Part shown: one piece after another, positions 1 to 6,549 of the stretch
How positions within the stretch are numbered: the first letter of the stretch is position 1
How the letters are laid out: each line of letters begins with the position of its first letter
Source: Clostridia bacterium
GTDB lineage: Bacteria; Bacillota; Clostridia; Oscillospirales; Acutalibacteraceae
Assembly: GCA_900766945.1 (NCBI GenBank)
Contig: CAAFXD010000302.1
Coordinates: 1 to 8,595, forward strand
DNA length: 8,595 nt
Direction of reading: 5' to 3'
Position numbers and translations under genes: made by a program
Notes under the pieces: model-generated
Databases searched by the model: none
Told to the model about the DNA's origin: nothing
What the model saw: only the letters and a program-made list of their open reading frames with translations

Positions 1-1146
1 AAGCATACCGTAAGGTCCGTCAATCTCCACCGCGTCCGCGCCTGTGCGGTCAATAAAGCGGATAACATTTTTCATATATTGGTCTGCCCAGTCGCAGGCA
101 AGACAACGGCAAATGTGACTGCCGTCGTGGTTCAATGCTTCGTCACCTTTTACAGGGCGGTAATTCTTAACATAGGCGAGGGTATATGCACCCATACGCA
201 AACCCTTTTGATGACCGTAATCATAGGCAGACTTAATGCGGTTTAAATAACGGTTGCTGTCACTTTCCATATTAACTCCTGAACCGAAGGACTGAATAAT
301 CATTTCAAGACCGATTTCAGCGCATTGGTCAACCGCCATGCGAATTGTACGGCTGTTGTTGGAAATAAGATGAAAGAAAAGTACGTTATCCGTGCACCAG
401 GGCGCTATACGGCGGTACATCTCTTTAACCTCAATCAGTCTGTTTTCGTAATAATCGGTGTTGAACAGCAGTTCATATGCCACGATGGAGTCAACAGTTT
501 CGCCCTTTTTGAGTTTTACATTCATACGCTGTAAGGGCGCAACCTCTAAAACATCATAGTGATACCGTGCGTAGTTTTTGGCATATTTTGAAAGCTCCAA
601 GCCGTAAAACTGCGTTGTGGAGTTGTAGTCACTATCTACAAACAGCGTGTCACGGTTTTCGGTAATTTCCATTACATCTGTGAAAATGTTGTCAACTGCC
701 AATGCGTCATCGCCGCAGTTTTCAACGGTCAAAACTTTCATCACAACAGGCATACCGTCATAAATTTCATAGCGAACGGTAACCTTTACAGGCATTTCCT
801 TGCCATTGTAAATAAGCTCCACAGCCTTGCCGGGGGGCGGATATGTGCCTGCATATGTCATTGTGGGTGAAGCCTTAAAGGGCACACGCTCAAGACAGGG
901 AACGCATTTGTATTCCGTGAAAGAAAAATCGCTTCCGTCATAGGTCTTTGTGCCGATTTTAACGGCAAAGTCAGAGCGGGCGGCGCTGACCATTTCCAAA
1001 TTCGTTTGCAGATTTTTAAGAGATACTGTTTTACAGCCCTCTGTTTCAATTTCACGGCGAACAAGTTCGTTTTCAAGAACAATTTTACCGTTTTCCTCTC
1101 TGATTCCCGACGGTGCACCGTCAAATCGCAATACCCAATGTTGCAT
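1..1146 (-). CDS. Probable glycoside hydrolase, GH-D-like TIM barrel (partial, C-terminus missing)
   Basis: The reading frame is open from an ATG at 1146 to the left edge, giving 382 residues with no stop. The start is well supported: an AAGGAGGA ribosome binding site lies at 1152-1159, just upstream and just beyond the GH2 stop, 14 bases away. Residues 1 to about 240 look beta-rich, like the N-terminal sandwich of many glycosidases. From about 250 the pattern becomes alternating strand and helix typical of a TIM barrel: VLFFHLIS (255-262), AEIGLEMIIQSFGSG (276-290), HQKGLRMGAYT (312-322) and GADAVEIDGPYG (369-380). The last has an acidic strand end (E374, D376) where GH27/GH36 enzymes carry their nucleophile on strand 4. 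I infer a clan GH-D-like hydrolase, possibly an alpha-galactosidase, but I do not recognise the exact family. There is no signal peptide, so it is probably cytoplasmic. An oddity is a CxCxxC cluster at 346-351. Confidence 0.72.
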   Translation of the reverse strand, partial: MQHWVLRFDGAPSGIREENGKIVLENELVRREIETEGCKTVSLKNLQTNLEMVSAARSDFAVKIGTKTYDGSDFSFTEYKCVPCLERVPFKASPTMTYAGTYPPPGKAVELIYNGKEMPVKVTVRYEIYDGMPVVMKVLTVENCGDDALAVDNIFTDVMEITENRDTLFVDSDYNSTTQFYGLELSKYAKNYARYHYDVLEVAPLQRMNVKLKKGETVDSIVAYELLFNTDYYENRLIEVKEMYRRIAPWCTDNVLFFHLISNNSRTIRMAVDQCAEIGLEMIIQSFGSGVNMESDSNRYLNRIKSAYDYGHQKGLRMGAYTLAYVKNYRPVKGDEALNHDGSHICRCLACDWADQYMKNVIRFIDRTGADAVEIDGPYGML

Positions 1147-1151
1147 ATTTA

Positions 1152-1159
1152 TCCTCCTT
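1152..1159 (-). promoter_or_regulatory. Ribosome binding site of the left-edge hydrolase
   Basis: On the minus strand this reads AAGGAGGA, a near-perfect Shine-Dalgarno sequence five bases before the ATG at 1146. It fixes the start of the left-edge gene, which lies entirely in the 14-base gap after the GH2 gene. Confidence 0.85.
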
Positions 1160-1160
1160 G

Positions 1161-4115
1161 TTATATGCGTTCCAATTTGAACGAATAGGTGTAAGTTTCG
1201 CCCAAATGCATAATCTTTTTGAATTGTTCAGCGGTGTCAGGTCCGCAACTTTGCGAACCGATACCCCGCATGAAGCCGTTTATGTGCACAAAGGTTTTAT
1301 CTGTACGCATCACATCTTCAATATGCTTTGCTTTGCGTAAGTTTCCCTCGTCAACATCTACTGCCTTAAAGTTCAGCGGTGCATTGAGCGCCGTAATGCG
1401 AATACCGTGCCCGCTGTCGTCGGTCACCTCTGCAAAGCGTACCATACAGCGGTTGCCCGATTCCTGCGGCTTAATGTTTTCCACATACATTTCCTGTGCC
1501 GTGGTCTCATAAATACCCATGGTGTCGGCGGCAGTAAAGTCCGCATAACTTTCTGTTTCGCCCAAACCGTAGTAGCGCACATTTTTGTATGCACCGTCCA
1601 GCGGTAAGGTCACGCCCATTTGGAGCATATCCAAAGGTGCTTTTACAAGGCTTTTCAACGATACGGTTACGCAAAGCTCTGTTTCGGAAATTACCTTTTG
1701 CACGATTTCCGCCGTAAAGCGTTTTTTACCTTTTGCAGAAAGCGTCAGCGTTTCGGTTACGGTGTTTAAATACTCGTCAAAAGTGCATTTTGCCTTTTGC
1801 ACTTTCAGTTTATTAAGCCCTGCTTTTTTCAGTGCCTTAACAATATACACATGGTTATCAATCACCGCTTGATAGAGCATGGGTGAAAAACCGTCCGCAT
1901 TGCTTGTAAGCACCGATTTTCCGTTTAAGTCGCACAAAGCAATCAGTTTACCGTCTTTGTCGAAACTGAACGGTGTAGGCTCTCCTGCTAACTGCCGTTT
2001 GCCGTCTTTTTCACACCAAGTAAGCTTTTGAGTTTTAAAATCTTTTTTGGGCAAATATTCGTGAAGAGTTATTTGCTCTTTGGAGATTTCCTTGCCGTTT
2101 AAACTTACGTAGGTGAAAACTAAAAACGCATCGTCCGTGTCACCGTAAACAGGGTGAATCGGTATCTCTAAAACACCCTGCGGCAGGATTGCTTCATCGG
2201 TTTCAAAAAGGACTTCCTCTGTGCCGTTTTTAAGGAGTTTGCAGGTAATATGTACGCCGTCCGTCGCAGTAAAGCAGTTGCGGTTGGTTACATAAAACTT
2301 TCCGTCTTTTTTATAGGCGTGCAGGGGGCTGTAAACATTTTTCATACAGAGCGCACTGGGCGACGGCGTTCTGTCGGGATAAAATAATCCGTCACAGCAG
2401 AAATTCCCGCTGTGTCGGCGGTCCTTATGGTCGCCGCCGTAGGTGTATTTGTATTTTGCCTTCTCGTCATAGTGGGCGTGGTCAGCCCATTCCCAAATAC
2501 AGCCGCCCAAGAAACGGTCATCGCTGTAAATCACATCCCAATATTCATCTAAACCACCGGGACCTACACCCATACTGTGTGCATATTCACACAGGAAAAA
2601 TGGCGCGTCATAAAAGCGTTCGTCTTTCCATTCCCCTCGGGCGAGGGCACGCATTTCCTCGGTTGGCGTGTAAAAGTACGCCAAAATATCGTAGCGAATA
2701 CGCTTGCTTCTGCAAGCAGGCTCATAGTGGACGGGAATATGGGATTTCGATTTTAAATATTCGTAGCAAGCGTCGAAATTGCAAATACCGCCTGCCTCGT
2801 TACCCATGGACCACATTACCACGCAGGGGTGGTTTTTGTCACGCTCAAAAAGAGCCGCAACACGGTCAAGGTAATGTGCTTCCCATTTGGGGTCATCGCT
2901 GATTAAATCAATATTGCGGACAAAACAGCCGTGGGTTTCAATGTCCGCCTCATCCACCACATAAATGCCGTACACATCGCTCATGGTGAGCATTATGGGG
3001 TCGGGGGGATAGTGGGAGGTGCGCATGCAGTTGACATTGTATTCTTTCATCAGTTCAATGTCTTTTTGCAAATCCGCCACTGTCATGGCATACCCCCGCA
3101 CAGGGTGGGTGTCGTGGTGGTTCACGCCCTTTAATTTGATTAACTGTCCGTTTAAAAGATAACGGCAACCGTCTAATTTAATTGTGCGGAAACCGACCTT
3201 TTGCCGTACAAATTGCACTTCTTTTTCATCGGAAAGCACGGTCAAAATCAAATCATAGCAAACGGGCTTTTCCGCATTCCATTCTTTAACCGTAAGATTT
3301 TGAAAGGTGAGAGGCTCTTTACCGTTACCCGTAGCTTCTGCAATTAAAGTGCCGTCTAAATACAGTTCTGCTTTTAGTTGGGCGTCGCCACGCACATCGG
3401 TGCGAATTTCGGCGTTGTAGCCGTTTTCAGCCTTTTCGGTTTTAAACTCAAAGTCATATAAATAGGCTTTGGGCTGTTTTGTGATATACACATCACGGAA
3501 AATGCCGTTTTCACGGAACATATCCTGACATTCGAGGTATGTGCCTGTTGACCACTTGTAAACCACGGCAACAAGCTCATTTTCGCCGTCTTTCAAAAGG
3601 GCGGTTATATCAAATTCACGGCTGTTGTGACTGCCCTCGCCGTAGCCCACAAATTCACCGTTTATATACAGGTCAAGGGATGCACCAACGCCTAAAAAGG
3701 TGATGAAATAGGTGAAATCTTCTTCTTTTTGCAAGGTGAATTGCTTGCGGTAAAGCCCAACAGGGCAATTTTTCGGCGTTTTCGGCGGATTGCACCGAAA
3801 CGGATACATGGAATTTAGATAATTGATTTGGTCATAGCCCGTTTTTTGCCATGTAGAGGGCACATGTACCTTGTCAAAGGAGAGTGTGTCCGTATCCAAT
3901 ACGGATTTCAACTGTGACGCCGATTTATAATAACGGAAATCCCATTCGCCCGACAACAGCAGAACAGCGTCACTTTCAAATCGTTCCGTAAGATAAGTTG
4001 TACCGTTTAAACATTCCCGATTTAAAAACGGAATAAAGTAACTGCGGTGGGGGAGTCGGTTCTCTGCAAAATTATGAAAATCACGGTAATTGGTTTTGTT
4101 AATCTGATATCGCAT
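1161..4115 (-). CDS. lacZ: GH2 beta-galactosidase, LacZ type
   Basis: This 984-residue protein hydrolyses terminal beta-galactosides, by family. It is close in length to E. coli LacZ (1023) and looks complete: N-terminal sugar-binding sandwich (about 45-215), immunoglobulin-like domain (about 218-310), TIM barrel (about 312-600), then the C-terminal beta domains with a large supersandwich from about 705. The LacZ landmarks are present: TYLECQDMFRENGIFRDVY around 192-210 with the galactose-site Asp (D198), GVNHHDTHP (330-338), RTSHYP (365-370, H368), DEADIETHG (388-396, the metal ligands E393 and H395), WSMGNEAG with acid/base E440, and FLCEYAHSMG with nucleophile E510. The C-terminal GIGSQSCGPDT (951-961) replaces the LacZ loop carrying W999, as I recall from many Firmicutes homologues. 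There is no signal peptide, so it is cytoplasmic. A GAGGA ribosome site (4124-4128) lies in the 15-base gap after the GH39 gene. The family is near certain; the natural substrate (lactose, galactan or host glycan fragments) is not. Confidence 0.96.
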   Translation of the reverse strand: MRYQINKTNYRDFHNFAENRLPHRSYFIPFLNRECLNGTTYLTERFESDAVLLLSGEWDFRYYKSASQLKSVLDTDTLSFDKVHVPSTWQKTGYDQINYLNSMYPFRCNPPKTPKNCPVGLYRKQFTLQKEEDFTYFITFLGVGASLDLYINGEFVGYGEGSHNSREFDITALLKDGENELVAVVYKWSTGTYLECQDMFRENGIFRDVYITKQPKAYLYDFEFKTEKAENGYNAEIRTDVRGDAQLKAELYLDGTLIAEATGNGKEPLTFQNLTVKEWNAEKPVCYDLILTVLSDEKEVQFVRQKVGFRTIKLDGCRYLLNGQLIKLKGVNHHDTHPVRGYAMTVADLQKDIELMKEYNVNCMRTSHYPPDPIMLTMSDVYGIYVVDEADIETHGCFVRNIDLISDDPKWEAHYLDRVAALFERDKNHPCVVMWSMGNEAGGICNFDACYEYLKSKSHIPVHYEPACRSKRIRYDILAYFYTPTEEMRALARGEWKDERFYDAPFFLCEYAHSMGVGPGGLDEYWDVIYSDDRFLGGCIWEWADHAHYDEKAKYKYTYGGDHKDRRHSGNFCCDGLFYPDRTPSPSALCMKNVYSPLHAYKKDGKFYVTNRNCFTATDGVHITCKLLKNGTEEVLFETDEAILPQGVLEIPIHPVYGDTDDAFLVFTYVSLNGKEISKEQITLHEYLPKKDFKTQKLTWCEKDGKRQLAGEPTPFSFDKDGKLIALCDLNGKSVLTSNADGFSPMLYQAVIDNHVYIVKALKKAGLNKLKVQKAKCTFDEYLNTVTETLTLSAKGKKRFTAEIVQKVISETELCVTVSLKSLVKAPLDMLQMGVTLPLDGAYKNVRYYGLGETESYADFTAADTMGIYETTAQEMYVENIKPQESGNRCMVRFAEVTDDSGHGIRITALNAPLNFKAVDVDEGNLRKAKHIEDVMRTDKTFVHINGFMRGIGSQSCGPDTAEQFKKIMHLGETYTYSFKLERI

Positions 4116-4130
4116 ATGTATATTCCTCGC

Positions 4131-5678
4131 TTATGCCCTCTGTAATTCTACCAAAACGACCTCGTTATCTTCCAATGTAATATCGAGTGTCGCAACTGGT
4201 TTTGTATTGTTCATCGGCAGAATTTCAGTTGTTATCTGCGATGCCGCTTGCAGTTTCTCAAACGCTTCGTTGGAAAGCATCGCAGGCTTGCCCATTTCTT
4301 CCCAAAGGGATACAGGATTGCCCGAACGGCTGTTTACACGCTGTACCACCGCTTGTTGAAATGTGGGCGCATTTTCCACCGAAAGGGAAACGGTATAATT
4401 CTTATGTTCGTCTGCAAAGTTTTGTGCATAGAGCATGAAAAACAGATTGCCGTTTTCCCCTCGAAATGCCGTCATTTCAACATCTTGGTCGGTAATCGGC
4501 AAGCAGTAGCGATTGTCGGGGAGGGCGGCAAGCAATTTCATCGCCCAAAATGCAGGCTTGCGGATGCCGTCAATGGTCAACAGTCCAAATCCGCCGCAAA
4601 ACGGGTCGGGGAAGAAGAACAATTCTTCAAAAATATCGGAAAATGTCCAATAACTTGAACCGTCAATAACACCTTGGTTGTCAAGCACGGTTTTTACTAA
4701 AAATGATGCGGCACGGGGTGTATCGTGTATCGCCGCCACACAGTTGGAGCTGATGCTCCATTCCGTGTAAAAGAGGGGAAGGTCGCCCACCTCACTGCGT
4801 GCTCTTTTTGTTTCCCGTGTCATATAGCCCTTTAAATCGGGGGTAAAATCGTTTACATTGTCAAATATAGGCTGTAACAGCGACCGCATAGATGTTTCGG
4901 GCGGTTGCGTTTTTATTTTTTTAATCTGCTGTAAGCGCTCACGGTTGAGTGCATGCCCTAACGCATCGGTGGGGTATTGGTGCGTGGTTACAAAATCCAC
5001 AGGCACATTTTCTTTTTCGCAAAAGCTTAAAAATTCAGGCAAATGCCGACTGCAAGTGGTAGCAGGGCCGCCAACCTGCAAGTTTTCGTCCACGCTTTTG
5101 AGCGCCCGCACCGTGGCGGCATACAGGCGGTAATAATCCTGCATATCGCCCTTGAAAAAGCAGGCGAGATTGGGCTCATTCCAAACCTCAAAATACCAAC
5201 TGCGAACTTCTTCTTTGCCGTAACGCGAAAGTAAGAAACGCGCAAAGGCACGGATAAAGTCCTGCCACTCGTCCATTTTCTTCGGCAGAGTAACATTGCC
5301 CTTATAGTAAAATACCGTTTTTTTGCCCGAAGCAAGCGCCGAGGGCATAAAGCCCAATTCTACAAAGGGTTTTACGCCGATTTCAAGTAAACGGTCATAA
5401 ATACTTGCCACCTGATGAAAGTTATACAGCTTTGTTTTGTTCCGTGAAACCGCGGGCAGGTGACTTGAAAGCTTTTCACAAACGTGCATATCGTCGTCAA
5501 AAATGCCGTGAAAGCGCACGCGTTCAATGCCCAATTCATCGTGCACAATCTTTAACTGCTCCATATAGTCACAGCGGTGCGCCAATGCGGCGTGGCCACT
5601 GCCCACGCAAAACTGCCAGTGCTTGTTTACTGCACGGGTTTCGCCGTTATAATCCAATGTAAACGAAAAATCTTTCAT
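4131..5678 (-). CDS. xynB: GH39 glycosidase, XynB (beta-xylosidase) type
   Basis: This 515-residue protein resembles the clostridial/Thermoanaerobacterium GH39 beta-xylosidases over its full length. GH39 enzymes are retaining exo-glycosidases, mostly beta-xylosidases, with some acting on other sugars. Matching blocks include HWQFCVGSGHA (20-30), PFVELGFMPSALASG (104-118), WNEPN with acid/base E168, QVGGPA (201-206), NVPVDFV (224-230), YTEWS with nucleophile E306, SSYWTFSDIFEE (341-352) and GGFGLL (362-367). The TIM barrel spans about 20-390, followed by a C-terminal beta-sandwich. After VDFV it reads TTHQYPTDALG rather than the RHATT I recall in XynB, and the stretch before the nucleophile appears about 20 residues longer, so the substrate may differ. 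No signal peptide is present, so it is probably cytoplasmic. The start is three bases after the LRR gene stop, with GGGAG (5690-5694) upstream, suggesting translational coupling. Confidence 0.94.
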   Translation of the reverse strand: MKDFSFTLDYNGETRAVNKHWQFCVGSGHAALAHRCDYMEQLKIVHDELGIERVRFHGIFDDDMHVCEKLSSHLPAVSRNKTKLYNFHQVASIYDRLLEIGVKPFVELGFMPSALASGKKTVFYYKGNVTLPKKMDEWQDFIRAFARFLLSRYGKEEVRSWYFEVWNEPNLACFFKGDMQDYYRLYAATVRALKSVDENLQVGGPATTCSRHLPEFLSFCEKENVPVDFVTTHQYPTDALGHALNRERLQQIKKIKTQPPETSMRSLLQPIFDNVNDFTPDLKGYMTRETKRARSEVGDLPLFYTEWSISSNCVAAIHDTPRAASFLVKTVLDNQGVIDGSSYWTFSDIFEELFFFPDPFCGGFGLLTIDGIRKPAFWAMKLLAALPDNRYCLPITDQDVEMTAFRGENGNLFFMLYAQNFADEHKNYTVSLSVENAPTFQQAVVQRVNSRSGNPVSLWEEMGKPAMLSNEAFEKLQAASQITTEILPMNNTKPVATLDITLEDNEVVLVELQRA

Positions 5679-5681
5679 ACT

Positions 5682-6533
5682 TTATTCTGCTCCCACATAC
5701 TCCACAGGTACTTTGTCACGAATACTGCTCTCTTTACTGGGAATCCAATCTTTTCCCAACTCTAAATCGTTTTCGCTCGCCTTGTGAATAACGATTTTTT
5801 CGATTTTAGAAGCAGTTGAGAAGAAAGCATAATCATTGATTTTTTGCACAGAGGCGGGAATTTCCAAAGCCGTAAAGGAATTACAATATGAAAATGCGTC
5901 TGTTCCGATTTCTGTAAGTGTGCTCGGGAACTTTACATTTTGCAGATTGGCGCACTTTAAAAATGCCTTGTCGCCGATAGTTTCCAGCCTCTCGTTCAAT
6001 GTAACGGAATAGAGATTGGAACAAAGATAGAAAGCGTTTTCACGAATGGTTTTAACTGTATCGGGCAACACAATCGTACCGCCGCCAACTATTGCACCGG
6101 AGTCGTCCGTTTCAATGGGCGTTTTTCCGTTGGGGTATGCCAAAATCTCGGTCATATCCTTATTGTAAAGTACGCCGTCAACGCTTGTAAAATACGGGTT
6201 TTCCCCATCTACATTGATGGCTTTCAAAAGCGGACAGTTTGTAAGCGCCCAAACATCAATAACCTCAATGTTTTTGCCGATGTTGAGCACTTCTAAATAC
6301 TCGGCATTTGCAAGAGAGAACGCCATAAGCTCCGTAACGGGCTTATCTTCATATGTATCTGCAACCGTAAACTCTCTTTCGGTAGTTGAACTCTTATAAC
6401 GGTACAGCGCCGCCGTATTCTCGTTCACACGGTATTGTGGACCTTTGGAAATCGGCGAGTCACAAGATGCAAACGAAAGAACAATAATCAGCACCAAAAC
6501 AAGCGCAGTAAGCTTTTTAAAAGTCTTACTCAT
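5682..6533 (-). CDS. Lipoprotein with BspA-type leucine-rich repeats
   Basis: This protein of 283 residues starts at the ATG at 6533, chosen because AAGGAGG sits eight bases upstream and a lipoprotein signal follows immediately. Lysines at 3, 6 and 7, a hydrophobic core (about 8-20) and the lipobox FASC, with the lipidated Cys at C24, predict anchoring to the outer face of the membrane. From about 60 the chain carries LRR_5 (BspA/TpLRR-type) repeats of roughly 23 residues. The clearest are IRENAFYLCSNLYSVTL (163-179), IGDKAFLKCANLQNVKFP (186-203) and IGTDAFSYCNSFTALEIP (209-226). Residues 112-133, with VDGVLYNKD and LAYP, form the signature BspA insert. Such proteins are usually binding or adhesion modules at the cell surface, with no enzymatic function. 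Its place between the symporter and the GH39 gene, with gaps of 16 and 3 bases, suggests it belongs to glycan capture or sensing, but that is inference. It is short for the family. Confidence 0.9.
   Translation of the reverse strand: MSKTFKKLTALVLVLIIVLSFASCDSPISKGPQYRVNENTAALYRYKSSTTEREFTVADTYEDKPVTELMAFSLANAEYLEVLNIGKNIEVIDVWALTNCPLLKAINVDGENPYFTSVDGVLYNKDMTEILAYPNGKTPIETDDSGAIVGGGTIVLPDTVKTIRENAFYLCSNLYSVTLNERLETIGDKAFLKCANLQNVKFPSTLTEIGTDAFSYCNSFTALEIPASVQKINDYAFFSTASKIEKIVIHKASENDLELGKDWIPSKESSIRDKVPVEYVGAE
5690..5694 (-). promoter_or_regulatory. Weak ribosome binding site of the GH39 gene, inside the LRR gene
   Basis: On the minus strand this is GGGAG, 11 bases before the ATG at 5678, lying within the last codons of the LRR lipoprotein gene. 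The long spacing and embedded position suggest that ribosomes finishing the upstream gene help start this one. Confidence 0.5.
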
Positions 6534-6541
6534 ATTAAACG

Positions 6542-6548
6542 CCTCCTT
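6542..6548 (-). promoter_or_regulatory. Ribosome binding site that decides the LRR lipoprotein start
   Basis: On the minus strand this is AAGGAGG, eight bases before the ATG at 6533 and directly after the symporter stop codon (6550-6552). It favours the start at 6533 over an in-frame upstream codon at 6593, which would lie inside the symporter gene and bury the signal peptide behind about 20 charged residues. Confidence 0.88.
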
Positions 6549-6549
6549 C

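Noticed and set aside
858..1124. Minus-strand open frame of 88 codons at the left
   Set aside because: It is out of frame with the long open frame 1-1146, which has a strong ribosome site and a protein-like sequence.
2456..2902. Plus-strand open frame of 148 codons opposite the GH2 gene
   Set aside because: It lies wholly antisense to the conserved catalytic part of the GH2 protein, has low-complexity basic/His-rich composition and matches no family; it is a shadow.
3000..3010. G-runs such as the one near 3003-3008 as possible quadruplexes
   Set aside because: Isolated runs inside coding sequence without the four spaced G-tracts needed; explained by proline codons on the coding strand.
4248..4658. 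Plus-strand open frame of 136 codons opposite the GH39 gene
   Set aside because: Antisense to well-conserved GH39 sequence, no recognisable domain; the minus-strand protein explains the region.
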